This document shows positions 24,199-33,792 of a stretch of 38,699 bases of DNA, piece by piece. The stretch is from the NCBI GenBank assembly GCA_013360675.1, contig JABWBB010000025.1, forward strand, positions 1 to 38,699, written 5' to 3'. Under the pieces are notes generated by a model. That model was not told where the DNA came from. It did not search any database and saw nothing but the letters and a program-made list of their open reading frames with translations. The translations under genes were made by a program, and so were the position numbers. The stretch's first letter is position 1, and every line of letters starts with the position of its first letter. The DNA is from Phycisphaerales bacterium (GTDB lineage Bacteria; Planctomycetota; Phycisphaerae; Phycisphaerales; UBA1924).

Positions 24199-24885
24199 TC
24201 AGTTCTGCGTGGCGGTCTCGGGCTGGGCACAGGTCGAATCGGCCGACACCAGGCCGGCGGCGATGGCGATGCGGGCCAGCTCGACGCGGTTGGTCACGCC
24301 CAGTTTCTCGCCCAGCGAGACGCGATGCCATTCGATCGTCTTGACGCTGCGGTGGAGCTTCTTGGCGATGTCCGCGGTCGAGAGCCCCAGGCCGATGAGC
24401 TTGAGGATCTCAAACTCGCGGCCCGTCAGGCCCGCGAGCTTGCCCGCGTCGTTGTTCTTGGCCTGGACGCTGGGCGTCACGGCACCGCACTCGCGCGAGG
24501 CCGTCCGCGTGATGACCAGCACCTTCATCTCGCCGTCGGTCCCCCGCATGGGGCGATAGGCCGAGCGGACTGAGATCCCCTTGCACATGCTCTGCAGGAC
24601 CACGGGCTTCCCGCTGGCGATCACCTGCGACACCACGCCCATGCGCTCCTGGGCGTAGGCGTCCTCGAAGAAATCGGCCAGGCGGCGACCGATCAGGTTC
24701 TCGTTCGATGCGCCCGCCAGCAGGCACGACGCCATCGAGTTGGCATACTCGATGTTGCCCTCGGAGTTGAACACGGTCACCGCCGCGCCCGAGTCCTCCG
24801 CCAGCGCGTGCCACATCTGGCTCTCGATGGCAAAGGGAGGCTTGGTGGGGGTGGCCGAAGGGGCTTTGCTGCTGGCTGTCAACAT
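24199..24885 (-). CDS. PAS-domain LuxR-type transcription regulator
   Basis: A 228-residue DNA-binding regulator. Residues about 25-130 look like a PAS sensor domain (SGAAVTVFNSEGNIEYANSM, LIGRRLADFFEDAYAQERMG). Residues about 155-215 are a LuxR/NarL helix-turn-helix: LTGREFEILKLIGLGLSTAD, IAKKLHRSVKTIEWHRVSLG, with the conserved Glu, Val-Lys-Thr and the late LGVTNRVELAR. No phosphoacceptor receiver domain is present, so a ligand or redox signal sensed through the PAS domain is more likely than a two-component input. The ATG at 24885 is preceded by AGGAG at 5 nt. It has its own terminator; the next gene downstream is the ABC ATPase. Confidence 0.85.
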   Translation of the reverse strand: MLTASSKAPSATPTKPPFAIESQMWHALAEDSGAAVTVFNSEGNIEYANSMASCLLAGASNENLIGRRLADFFEDAYAQERMGVVSQVIASGKPVVLQSMCKGISVRSAYRPMRGTDGEMKVLVITRTASRECGAVTPSVQAKNNDAGKLAGLTGREFEILKLIGLGLSTADIAKKLHRSVKTIEWHRVSLGEKLGVTNRVELARIAIAAGLVSADSTCAQPETATQN

Positions 24886-25116
24886 GGGATCTCCTACCTG
24901 TTTCGGGGGGGAGGATGACGCGCATCCTTTGCGGATCACCCGGCGAACCCCCGGTCTGTTCGTTCACCCATAGTTTTCGCAGGGAATGGAACCCCGGGGG
25001 CCGGATGTGCCCAGAACTGGTGAATTTCAGGTATTTATCACGGGGGTAAATGGGTTTTCGGTCCTTGGAAGGGTGCCCTGGTGAGGTCCTGTAAGGTGCA
25101 ACGGCACGCAATCCGC
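24886..25116. other. divergent intergenic region
   Basis: Separates the PAS-LuxR gene from the LOG-family gene. It holds an AT-richer segment at 25020-25060 with a weak repeat ATTTA (25033-25037) and TAAAT (25047-25051). No gene or clear -35/-10 pair. Confidence 0.3.
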
Positions 25117-25122
25117 TAGCGT
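25117..25122 (+). promoter_or_regulatory. -10-like hexamer TAGCGT, leaderless start
   Basis: Lies 7 nt before ATG 25130 of the LOG-family gene. It overlaps the alternative GTG start at 25121, which argues against that GTG. Confidence 0.4.
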
Positions 25123-25129
25123 GGCAAGG

Positions 25130-25936
25130 ATGGCGACAGACCCGACTCCACCGCCCGGCCCCGCGCCGACCGCCGGGCTGACCCGCGAGCAGGCCTGGCA
25201 ACTGGCCCAGCGCCTGGGGCACCCCGAGGTCCAGGGCTTCCTGGCCGGCCCCCGCGCCCGAAGGCTCGAACTGCTGCGCTCGATCCGGGTGCTGCGTGAA
25301 CTCGTCCGCGGGTTTCGCAGGCTGCACTTCGTGGGCCCCTGCGTCACGGTCTTTGGCTCGGCCCGGTTCACCGAGGACAACCGCTACTACGAAATGGCCC
25401 GCGAGATAGGGCGACGCATCGCCGGCATGGGGCTGGTGACCATGACGGGCGGCGGGCCGGGGATCATGGAGGCGGCCAACCGCGGCGCGCAAGAGGCCGG
25501 GGGTAAGTCCATCGGCTGCAACATCGAGCTGCCCATGGAGCAGGCCCCCAACCCCTACCTCGACCAGTGGATCACCTTCCGCTACTTCTTCGTGCGCAAG
25601 GTCATGCTCGTCAAATACAGCTACGCCTTCGTGGTGCTGCCCGGCGGGTTTGGCACGCTCGACGAGTTGTTCGAGGCCCTGACGCTGGTGCAGACGCGCA
25701 AGATCCTCAACTTTCCCGTGGTGCTGATGGGCGTGGACTATTGGCAGCCGCTGGTGGATTTCATGCGCTCCACCCTGGCCGCGAACGGCACGATCGACGC
25801 CACGGACATCGACCTGATGACGCTGACCGACTCTCCCGACGAAGCCGAGGCGAAGATCCGCCACGGGCTGGCGATCCACGCCGAAGAGTTGCGACGGGTC
25901 CCCAAGCAGTCGCGCATCCTGGGCGAGAAGGCGTAG
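25130..25936 (+). CDS. LOG-family (TIGR00730) Rossmann-fold protein
   Basis: A 268-residue member of the Lonely Guy family. Members cleave nucleoside monophosphates to a base and ribose phosphate, and some activate cytokinins. Both diagnostic motifs are present: MTGGGPGIMEAANRGAQEAG (binding PGGxGT-type loop precursor and Arg) and VVLPGGFGTLDELFEALTLV (catalytic PGGxGTxxE). Other family text: CVTVFGSARF near residue 67. A Pro-rich N-terminal 20 residues precedes. The start is ATG 25130; GTG 25121 is in frame but overlaps the -10-like TAGCGT. It is followed by the DUF190 gene. Confidence 0.85.
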   Translation: MATDPTPPPGPAPTAGLTREQAWQLAQRLGHPEVQGFLAGPRARRLELLRSIRVLRELVRGFRRLHFVGPCVTVFGSARFTEDNRYYEMAREIGRRIAGMGLVTMTGGGPGIMEAANRGAQEAGGKSIGCNIELPMEQAPNPYLDQWITFRYFFVRKVMLVKYSYAFVVLPGGFGTLDELFEALTLVQTRKILNFPVVLMGVDYWQPLVDFMRSTLAANGTIDATDIDLMTLTDSPDEAEAKIRHGLAIHAEELRRVPKQSRILGEKA

Positions 25937-26019
25937 CGCTGGTCACATGGGCACTTTCTGGTAGGCTTGCATGCGGAGGGGCCCAGCCGGGCGGGGATCG
26001 CCCGACGGGAGGATTCGCC

Positions 26020-26361
26020 ATGAAGTTTGAAGGTGAAGGCACGCTGCTGCGGATTTATGTCGCCGAGAAGGACATGCACCACGGCAAGCCCCTCTTCCAG
26101 GCGATCGTCGAATCCGCGCGCAACGCCGGCCTCGCCGGGGCGACGGTCCTCCGTGGGGTGCTGGGCTTCGGGGCCAGTTCGCTGATCCACGCCCCGGCCA
26201 AGGACAAGAACATGCCCGAGGACATGCCGGTGGTCGTCGAAATCGCCGACCGGGTGGACAAGGTCAAGGCCTTCCTGCCCGCGCTCGACCAGATGGTGAA
26301 GGAAGGGCTGATCACCATGGAGAAGGTCTCGGTGATCGCGTATCGCGGGCGGGGGCTCTGA
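26020..26361 (+). CDS. DUF190 family protein
   Basis: A 113-residue soluble protein starting MKFEGEGTLLRIYVAEKDMH, with the DUF190 pattern HHGKPLFQAIVESARNAGLA, GATVLRGVLGFGASSLIH, and PVVVEIADRVDKVKAFLP. In many genomes these ferredoxin-like-fold proteins accompany fluoride channel genes (crcB/fluC); none is next to it here, and I see no fluoride riboswitch upstream. Function is unknown. A strong GGAGG lies 7 nt before the ATG. TAGGCT at 25962-25967 is a candidate -10. Confidence 0.85.
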   Translation: MKFEGEGTLLRIYVAEKDMHHGKPLFQAIVESARNAGLAGATVLRGVLGFGASSLIHAPAKDKNMPEDMPVVVEIADRVDKVKAFLPALDQMVKEGLITMEKVSVIAYRGRGL

Positions 26362-26391
26362 CCCACCCGCAACCCGGGGCCGGGTTTCCCG

Positions 26392-26397
26392 TACGAT
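26392..26397 (+). promoter_or_regulatory. -10-like hexamer TACGAT, leaderless start
   Basis: Lies 6 nt before the ATG of the phosphatase-cytochrome fusion gene, which lacks a Shine-Dalgarno. Confidence 0.45.
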
Positions 26398-26403
26398 CCA
26401 ATC

Positions 26404-27354
26404 ATGAGGCATCGATGGGCCGCGATCGTGGTGGGGAGTGCGCTCGCGATCGCGGCGGGCTCGTGTGCATTTCACGGGCCGAAGGCTGCTCCAACCTCCG
26501 ACGCACCCTCAGCGTCAGCAACCCACGCATTGCACAACCTGCACACGGTCCCCGGTTCGGACGGCCGCCTGATCAGCGGCTCGTCGCCCGACGACGCCGC
26601 CGCGTTCGATGAACTCGCCCGCCTCGGCGTGCGCACGATCATCAGCGTCGACGGCGGGCGTCCGAAGATCGCTCTCGCCCGCGCACGCGGCATGCGCTAC
26701 GTGCATATCCCCGTCGGCTACCACACCATCACCCGCGAGCAGCAAGTCATGCTGGCCAAGGCCCTGCGCGATCGGCCCGGGCCGGTGTACATCCACTGCC
26801 ATCACGGGAAGCATCGCGGGCCGACGGCGGGGGCGCTCGCCGCCGTCTCGCTCGGGTGGATCACGCCCGAGACGGGCGAGGCGTTCATGCGCGAGGCAGG
26901 GACGGCCGAGTCATACACGGGGCTGTGGGCCTGCGTCGATCGGGCCCAGCCACTGTCTCAGGGGGCGCTCGACGCCGCCCCGGGCGAGTTGCCCGAGGTG
27001 GCGCCCGTGCCGGATTTCACGCGGGCGATGGTGGAGATGGACGAGGTGTTTGCGCACCTGCAGGTGATCGATGCGGCGGGGTGGACCACGCCGCGGGATC
27101 ACCCGGACCTTGTGCCCGCGGCGGAGGCGGGGCGTCTGGCCGATCTGTATCGCGCGTGCATCGAGCAGGGGCACCACGCCGACCGGTATGACGATTTCAC
27201 AAAGGCCATGCTGCGCTCGCTCGAGGTGTCGCAATCGCTCGAACGGGCGATCGTGGCCAAGGACAAGGCGGAAACGCTGCACGCGATGCTCGGCGAGATC
27301 GGCGCGTCGTGCAAGGACTGCCACGTGAAGCACCGGGATGCGAGAGCCTGGTGA
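26404..27354 (+). CDS. lipoprotein fusing a Cys-phosphatase-like domain to a cytochrome c'-like haem domain
   Basis: A 316-residue exported protein with three parts. Residues 1-21 are a lipoprotein signal peptide ending AIAAGSC. Residues about 50-180 are a dual-specificity or tyrosine phosphatase-like domain: RLISGSSPDDAAAFDELARL, GVRTIISVDGG, RYVHIPV and the P-loop HCHHGKHRGPT with Cys132 and Arg138 in the C-x5-R spacing. Residues about 200-316 are helical and end SCKDCHVKHRD, with a single haem-binding CxxCH at 303-307 close to the C-terminus, as in cytochrome c' and related four-helix-bundle cytochromes. Both signatures sit in one frame without a break. Outside the cytoplasm the haem could be attached by the c-type maturation system. 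The biochemical role is unknown; redox control of the phosphatase is speculation. Confidence 0.75.
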   Translation: MRHRWAAIVVGSALAIAAGSCAFHGPKAAPTSDAPSASATHALHNLHTVPGSDGRLISGSSPDDAAAFDELARLGVRTIISVDGGRPKIALARARGMRYVHIPVGYHTITREQQVMLAKALRDRPGPVYIHCHHGKHRGPTAGALAAVSLGWITPETGEAFMREAGTAESYTGLWACVDRAQPLSQGALDAAPGELPEVAPVPDFTRAMVEMDEVFAHLQVIDAAGWTTPRDHPDLVPAAEAGRLADLYRACIEQGHHADRYDDFTKAMLRSLEVSQSLERAIVAKDKAETLHAMLGEIGASCKDCHVKHRDARAW

Positions 27355-27361
27355 ACGCGTC

Positions 27362-28612
27362 TTAGTTCACCGCCGCACAGACCTTCGACGCGGCGTCGGT
27401 CAGATCGGCCCCGGCCTGGAGCGTGGGCAGTTTGCCGCGTGATTGCTCGAGCAACTTCCGCCCCGCATCGACGTTGGTCCCCTCGAGGCGCACCACCAGC
27501 GGCACCTTGAACCCCGTCGAGCCGTCGGCGTTCTTGAAGTTGCTCGCGGCGTTGATGATCCCCTGCGCGATCACGTCGCAGCGCATGATCCCGCCGAAGA
27601 TGTTCACCAGCACGCCCTTCACCCGCGCGTCGGACAGGATGATCGAGAAGGCCTCGGTGACGGCTTCTTCGGTCGCCGACCCGCCCACGTCGAGGAAGTT
27701 CGCCGGCTCGCCCCCGTGCAGTTTGATGATGTCCATCGTGGCCATGGCCAGCCCCGCGCCGTTGACCAGGCAGCCGATGTTCCCGTCGAGCGCGACGTAC
27801 GACAGCCCGAACTTGTGCGCCCGCGCCTCGGCGGCGTTCTGCTCCGCCGGGTCGGCCAGGGCGGCCAGATCCTTGTGGCGGAAGAGCCCGTTCTCGTCGA
27901 ACGAGAACTTCGCGTCGATCGCCGTGACGACCCCCGCACCCCCCGCGCCCCCAGCGCCACCGCCCGACGTGATGATGAGCGGGTTGATCTCGGCGAGGGT
28001 GCAGTCCTTCTCGACGAAGAGGCGGGCGAGGCGCTGCATGATGTCCGCCGCCTGCGACAGCCCGCGCCCCGTGAACCCCAGGCGGGCGGCGATGTCGCGC
28101 CCCTGGAAGGCCTGCAGCCCCGCGATGGGGTGGATCGGCTCTTTGATGATCGCGTCGGGCTTGGTCGCCGCGACGTGCTCGATGTCCACGCCGCCTTCGC
28201 GCGAGGCGATCAGGATGTTGCGCCGGGTGCGTCGGTCGGTGGTGACGGCGAGGTAGAACTCTTCCTTGCCCCCGCCCGCGCGGTCGGCGATGTCCACGCC
28301 CGCGGCGATGAGCACCTTGGTCACTTCCAGCCCCTCGGGCGGGGTCTGGGGCGAGACCATGCGATGGGTCAGCATGAAACGGACGGCGGTTTCGGCGTCC
28401 TGGGGCGTCTTGACGAGTTTGACGAACCCGGCCTTGCCGCGCCCGCCCGCGTGCACCTGGGCCTTGACGACGGCCAGGGGCGCTTCCATGCCGGCGGTGA
28501 CGGCCTTGAAGGCCTGGGCGGCCTGCTCGACGCTGGTGACCATCTGCCCGGCGGGGACCGGGATGCCGTACTGCGCGAGCAGATCGCGCGCCTGATATTC
28601 GTGGATCTTCAT
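27362..28612 (-). CDS. sucC: succinyl-CoA synthetase beta subunit
   Basis: ADP/GDP-forming subunit of the citric acid cycle enzyme that makes succinate from succinyl-CoA. The 416 residues carry the ATP-grasp and CoA-ligase parts: MKIHEYQARDLLAQYGIPVP, AQVHAGGRGKAGFVKL, CTLAEINPLIIT, GAGLAMATMDIIKLHGGEPA, NFLDVGGSA and VNIFGGIMRCDVIAQGII. About ten extra residues, GGGAGGAGGAG, interrupt the text between NPLIITS and VVTAIDAKFSFDENGLF, a low-complexity Gly/Ala insertion in a surface loop. The alpha-subunit gene sucD usually follows directly, but here the downstream neighbour is convergent, 7 bp away. There is no Shine-Dalgarno; TACCAT lies 9 nt before the ATG. Confidence 0.93.
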   Translation of the reverse strand: MKIHEYQARDLLAQYGIPVPAGQMVTSVEQAAQAFKAVTAGMEAPLAVVKAQVHAGGRGKAGFVKLVKTPQDAETAVRFMLTHRMVSPQTPPEGLEVTKVLIAAGVDIADRAGGGKEEFYLAVTTDRRTRRNILIASREGGVDIEHVAATKPDAIIKEPIHPIAGLQAFQGRDIAARLGFTGRGLSQAADIMQRLARLFVEKDCTLAEINPLIITSGGGAGGAGGAGVVTAIDAKFSFDENGLFRHKDLAALADPAEQNAAEARAHKFGLSYVALDGNIGCLVNGAGLAMATMDIIKLHGGEPANFLDVGGSATEEAVTEAFSIILSDARVKGVLVNIFGGIMRCDVIAQGIINAASNFKNADGSTGFKVPLVVRLEGTNVDAGRKLLEQSRGKLPTLQAGADLTDAASKVCAAVN

Positions 28613-28621
28613 CGTGAGGGC

Positions 28622-28627
28622 ATGGTA
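28622..28627 (-). promoter_or_regulatory. -10-like hexamer TACCAT, leaderless start
   Basis: Lies 9 nt before the ATG of sucC, which has no Shine-Dalgarno. Confidence 0.4.
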
Positions 28628-28668
28628 GCGGGACGCGGGGAGGGCGTGCCGCGGTCGGCTGTTCCATG

Positions 28669-28690
28669 AAAAAAGCCCCCGTGGGGGGGC
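28669..28690 (-). terminator. intrinsic terminator after the second PEP-CTERM gene
   Basis: GCCCCC 28675-28680 pairs with GGGGGC 28685-28690 over a 4-nt loop, followed in the minus direction by six T. It separates this gene from sucC. Confidence 0.85.
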
Positions 28691-28723
28691 TTGGTAAAAA
28701 GGCGGTTGGATGAGAGTCGCGGC

Positions 28724-29338
28724 TTAGCGGCGGCGGCGCACGCCCGCGAGGGCGAGCACCCCGCCCATCGCCAGCATCCCGGGTGCAGGGATGGGCCGCA
28801 TCTGCACATCGTCGATGGCGGGGCCGCGGGCCGCGATGGCGTTGAGAGCGCGGAACTCGAGGCGATCCAGGCCCGTGCCGGTGACGGTCACGTCACGGAG
28901 CGTCCAGTTCATCTGTGAGCCGTGGGCCTGACCGGTGGTGTGCGAGAAGGTCCCGGCGACTTGCCCGTTCCACAGAACGTTCATGTTGAAGGTGGTGGGG
29001 GTGCCCCAGACGTTGCCGGCCATGGCGAAGGAGATCTCGTAGGCCTGTCCCGCGATGGTGGGGACCATCTGGAACAGGCCGCTGGCAGCACCGACGCCGC
29101 ACAGGTCGATCCAGTACTGCCCGTCATATCCCGAGACTTCGAGCCCGGGGAGATGGCCGGCGACGACGGTCTGGACGAACTCGATGTCGTTGGGGCCCGA
29201 GCAGGTCCAGCCGCCGTAGGTCTGTCCGTTGGCGACGGAGCGGAATCCGAGGTTGGGGCTCTCGAACGAGCCGTTGACGATCTGGGCCGAGGCGGCCGAG
29301 GCCAGCGAAAGTATCGCCACGAGTGCAAGCGAACGCAT
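28724..29338 (-). CDS. secreted PEP-CTERM-like protein, DUF642/choice-of-anchor-like
   Basis: A 204-residue exported protein with signal peptide MRSLALVAILSLASAASAQ. The mature part begins IVNGSFESPNLGF and has a galactose-binding-like sandwich pattern (YGGWTCSGPNDIEFVQ, YDGQYWIDLCGVGAASGLFQ, TIAGQAYEISFAMAGN) as in DUF642 and choice-of-anchor proteins, which often bind carbohydrate. It ends PIPAPGMLAMGGVLALAG followed by V and four arginines, the same kind of sorting tail as the other secreted protein at 16265. GGGAGAA lies 9 nt before the ATG. It has a downstream terminator and a candidate promoter at 29399-29425. Confidence 0.82.
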   Translation of the reverse strand: MRSLALVAILSLASAASAQIVNGSFESPNLGFRSVANGQTYGGWTCSGPNDIEFVQTVVAGHLPGLEVSGYDGQYWIDLCGVGAASGLFQMVPTIAGQAYEISFAMAGNVWGTPTTFNMNVLWNGQVAGTFSHTTGQAHGSQMNWTLRDVTVTGTGLDRLEFRALNAIAARGPAIDDVQMRPIPAPGMLAMGGVLALAGVRRRR

Positions 29339-29398
29339 GATTCAGTTCTCCCGGTCACGAACCCGGACAGGCGCCCCACGGCGACCGCTTCGGGTTCG

Positions 29399-29425
29399 AA
29401 CGTACGTGATAACTCTGCCCGTCAA
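29399..29425 (-). promoter_or_regulatory. candidate promoter of the second PEP-CTERM gene
   Basis: On the minus strand: TTGACG (29420-29425), 15-nt spacer, TACGTT (29399-29404). The short spacer lowers confidence. The 5' leader would be about 54 nt and contain the GGGAGAA site. Confidence 0.35.
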
Positions 29426-29433
29426 CTCGGGTT

Positions 29434-31349
<1,916 letters not shown>

Positions 31350-31376
31350 GCCAACGCCACAACTTTCGACCCCCAG

Positions 31377-31402
31377 GGGCTCCCATCCGGGAGCCCTTTT
31401 TT
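31377..31402 (+). terminator. intrinsic terminator of atpD
   Basis: GGGCTCCC 31377-31384 pairs with GGGAGCCC 31389-31396 over ATCC, followed by six T. Confidence 0.93.
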
Positions 31403-31428
31403 CATTCGCGTCGGCCAATGATCCCGCC

Positions 31429-31902
31429 ATGGCGCACGAACGCGAGCACAAGGGTTATGTGATCTCCGACGACCCCGCACGCCTGGACCGCGATGCCTGT
31501 CACGCGCTGATCGGCTCGACCTATTGGGCCAGGGGCATCCCGCGCGAGTTGCTCGATCGGGCGATCGACGCCTCACTTTGCTTTGGGATCTACACACCCG
31601 GTGAGCGGTCACAGCAGCAGATCGGCGTGGCCCGCGTGATCACCGACTTTGCCACGTATGCCTATCTGTGCGACGTGGTGATCGACGAGGCCCACCGGGG
31701 CCGGGGGTTGTCGGTGGCCCTGATGGAGCACATCCTGGCGCACCCGCGTCTGCAGGGGCTGCGCCGCTTTGCGCTGCTCACACGCGACGCCCAGGGGCTC
31801 TACGCCAGATTTGGCTTTGGCGAGGTGGCGTCATCCCTGTCATACATGGAAATCGCCCGGCCGGGGATGTACGAGCGGGGCGGCACGCCGCCCACGCCCT
31901 GA
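31429..31902 (+). CDS. GNAT acetyltransferase
   Basis: A 157-residue acetyltransferase. The acetyl-CoA-binding region reads LCDVVIDEAHRGRGLSVALM (motif A, R/Q-x-x-G-x-G/A) near residue 85, followed by RRFALLTRDAQGLYARFGFG, the usual late strand and helix. The N-terminus (ARLDRDACHALIGSTYWARG) resembles a small subgroup of GNAT proteins of unknown substrate common in soil and marine bacteria. The ATG lies 27 nt after the atpD terminator and has no Shine-Dalgarno. AATGAT, an imperfect -10, is 6 nt before it. Confidence 0.82.
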   Translation: MAHEREHKGYVISDDPARLDRDACHALIGSTYWARGIPRELLDRAIDASLCFGIYTPGERSQQQIGVARVITDFATYAYLCDVVIDEAHRGRGLSVALMEHILAHPRLQGLRRFALLTRDAQGLYARFGFGEVASSLSYMEIARPGMYERGGTPPTP

Positions 31903-31908
31903 TACGAT
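31903..31908 (+). promoter_or_regulatory. -10-like hexamer TACGAT, leaderless start
   Basis: Lies 10 nt before ATG 31919 of the DUF1569 gene and overlaps the alternative ATG at 31907, which makes 31919 the likelier start. Confidence 0.4.
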
Positions 31909-31918
31909 GCCCCGGATC

Positions 31919-32458
31919 ATGCCTGCATCACTCCCCATCAACACGCGCACCGCACCGGGGTTTCGCGTCCTGAAGTTCGAGTCGTTGGGGAAGGCGCTCG
32001 ACGAGGCCCGGCGTCTGGCGCAGGCCGACGCCGCGGGCCTGCTGGTCCGGCACGGCAACTGGACGCTGGGGCAGGCCCTGGCCCATATTGCCTGGTGGGC
32101 GAGCCTGTATTACGACGACGAGAAATATGCGATCGCGCCACGTCCGCCCTGGTTCGTGCGCCTGTTCGTGCGCCTGCGAAGGAAGGCGTTTCTCTTGGGC
32201 ACGATGCCCCGCGGGATGCGGATCCCGGGCATCCCCGGCGGGACGCTCGGAGCCGACGAGGTCGACACGCAGGAGGGGCTGGCGCGGCTGGTGCACGCCT
32301 TCGAGCGGCTCGACAAGGCGCCCCCGGCGAGAGACAACCTGCTCTTTGGTCCGCTGACGCACGACGAATGGCGCGGGCTCAACCGGGGGCACGCCGAACT
32401 GCACCTTGGATTCTTTGACGTGCGCACGCCGAAAAGGATCGAACAACCCATACCGTGA
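31919..32458 (+). CDS. DUF1569 / DinB-like protein
   Basis: A 179-residue cytoplasmic protein. The text LGKALDEARRLAQADAAG, NWTLGQALAHIAWWASLYYD and LLFGPLTHDEWRGLNRGHAE with LHLGFF follows the DUF1569 pattern, a four-helix metal-binding fold related to DinB/YfiT. The conserved His residues in ALAHIAWW and HAELHLGFF are likely metal ligands. DUF1569 proteins are common in planctomycetes; the activity is unknown. ATG 31919 is chosen over ATG 31907 because of the TACGAT hexamer. The next gene starts 33 nt after the stop. Confidence 0.8.
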   Translation: MPASLPINTRTAPGFRVLKFESLGKALDEARRLAQADAAGLLVRHGNWTLGQALAHIAWWASLYYDDEKYAIAPRPPWFVRLFVRLRRKAFLLGTMPRGMRIPGIPGGTLGADEVDTQEGLARLVHAFERLDKAPPARDNLLFGPLTHDEWRGLNRGHAELHLGFFDVRTPKRIEQPIP

Positions 32459-32490
32459 CCCGCCCGGCGGATCACCACGAAAGGATGTGC

Positions 32491-32907
32491 ATGATGCGAA
32501 GCAAGAATCGATGGACACTGGCGGCGGCGGGAGTGTTCGCCGCGTTGGCGCTGCTGGGCGGCTGCACCGCCGGGCAGAAAGGCGGCGAGCCCGAGTATGA
32601 AGAGGGCGCGATCATCCACCAGGTGAGCGACGCCGATAAGGCGCTGGCCGCGAGCACCGATTCGCTCACGGCCGACACGGTGACGCTCTGGGTGAACGGG
32701 TTGGGGTGCCCGCAGTGCGCGTCGAACATCGACCTGCAACTGGCTCGGATCTCGGGCGTGCACAACGTGTGGGTGGATCTGGGGAATGGCAAGGTGACGC
32801 TGGGGCTGCGGGGGTCGAAGCGGCCCAGCCCGGCGCGCCTGGGCAAGGCCGTCGCCGATGCCGGGTTCACGCTGGTGAAGGTTGAAACGGAGCAGGCCAC
32901 TCAATGA
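32491..32907 (+). CDS. heavy-metal-associated-domain lipoprotein
   Basis: A 138-residue lipoprotein: signal peptide MMRSKNRWTLAAAGVFAALA ending LLGGC (Cys25 in a good lipobox), a charged linker, and an HMA-like ferredoxin fold of about 70 residues. The metal loop is GLGCPQCASN with Cys73 and Cys76, as in MerP/CopZ, followed by GVHNVWVDLGNGKVTLGLRG and AVADAGFTLVKVE, the typical second half of the fold. It should bind Cu(I), Hg(II), Zn or a similar soft metal on the periplasmic side. AAGGA precedes the ATG by 5 nt. Its stop overlaps the start of the outer-membrane protein gene (ATGA), so the two act together. Confidence 0.85.
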   Translation: MMRSKNRWTLAAAGVFAALALLGGCTAGQKGGEPEYEEGAIIHQVSDADKALAASTDSLTADTVTLWVNGLGCPQCASNIDLQLARISGVHNVWVDLGNGKVTLGLRGSKRPSPARLGKAVADAGFTLVKVETEQATQ

Positions 32908-33773
32908 ATCAGCCAACACACACGAGCGGACGGGGGTGCGCCGGGCTTCTCGCCGCGGGTCTTCTGGGGCTGATTGTGGCACGGGCCGCGCTCGCCCAGG
33001 AGGCGATGTACACCCAGGCCGCGACGATGCCCTCGCCGCTGACGGCGATCATCCGGCCGCAGTATCACCTCTGGTCATACGGCAGCAGCCCGACGGCGGG
33101 CACGGAACGCACGATCAAGTACGAGGCGAGCCATTCGGTGGCGGTGGGGATCGTCCGCGATTGGGCGGTTTTCATCGACATGCCGATGGCTGCCTCGCGC
33201 GAGAAGGACGCGGGCACGGGGGCATGGTCGTCGGACAAGGCGCTCGAGGGTGTCGAGGCGATGGTCAAGTGGCGCTTCTACCAGCACGATCGGGGCGGGG
33301 TGGATACCGAACGCATCGCGCTCATGGGCGGGTTCAACGCCGACAACGCACGCGACGACGACTGGAATGGGGTGACCGTCTCGCCCAAGGTCGGCGTGGT
33401 CTACACGCTCGTGCGCGGGCGGCACGGCTTCAACCAGGACCTCTTCTACCAGCTCAGCACCGGTGGGGACGAGATGGACAACTTCGGCGGCGACGGGCCC
33501 GCCGACGCCCTCTGGTTCAACTCGGCGTACGTCTACCGGATCATTCCCGATCGGTTCTCGTCCGACTCCATCGGCGCATGGTACGTCACGGCCGAGGTGA
33601 ATGGTCTCTACGAAACCAACGGCGACGTTGAACTGCGATGGGCGCCCGGGCTGATGTACGAGGGGCGGAGGTTCTCGTTCGAGGTGATGGCGCAGCTCCC
33701 GCTGTGGCAGGACGTCGACCATCGCGCCGAGCTCGATTACGGGCTGGGGATCGGCGTGCGGGTATCGTTCTAA
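32904..33773 (+). CDS. outer-membrane beta-barrel protein coupled to the HMA lipoprotein
   Basis: A 289-residue exported protein: signal peptide MNQPTHTSGRGCAGLLAAGL ending RAALAQ, then alternating hydrophobic strands with aromatic residues and a final strand ending GIGVRVSF with a C-terminal Phe, the mark of outer-membrane barrels. It resembles the transporter/phenol-MetA-degradation family of barrel proteins. Translation is coupled by a 4-bp overlap to the metal-binding lipoprotein, so metal sensing, capture or export across the outer membrane is a reasonable inference. No inner-membrane metal pump lies next to it. Confidence 0.75.
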   Translation: MNQPTHTSGRGCAGLLAAGLLGLIVARAALAQEAMYTQAATMPSPLTAIIRPQYHLWSYGSSPTAGTERTIKYEASHSVAVGIVRDWAVFIDMPMAASREKDAGTGAWSSDKALEGVEAMVKWRFYQHDRGGVDTERIALMGGFNADNARDDDWNGVTVSPKVGVVYTLVRGRHGFNQDLFYQLSTGGDEMDNFGGDGPADALWFNSAYVYRIIPDRFSSDSIGAWYVTAEVNGLYETNGDVELRWAPGLMYEGRRFSFEVMAQLPLWQDVDHRAELDYGLGIGVRVSF

Positions 33774-33792
33774 GCGAAGCCGCGGAGGGGTG

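Noticed and set aside
25937..26019. Fluoride riboswitch before the DUF190 gene
   Set aside because: The region only shows a simple GGGCG-CGCCC hairpin; I cannot find the conserved pseudoknot sequence of that riboswitch, and no crcB is adjacent.
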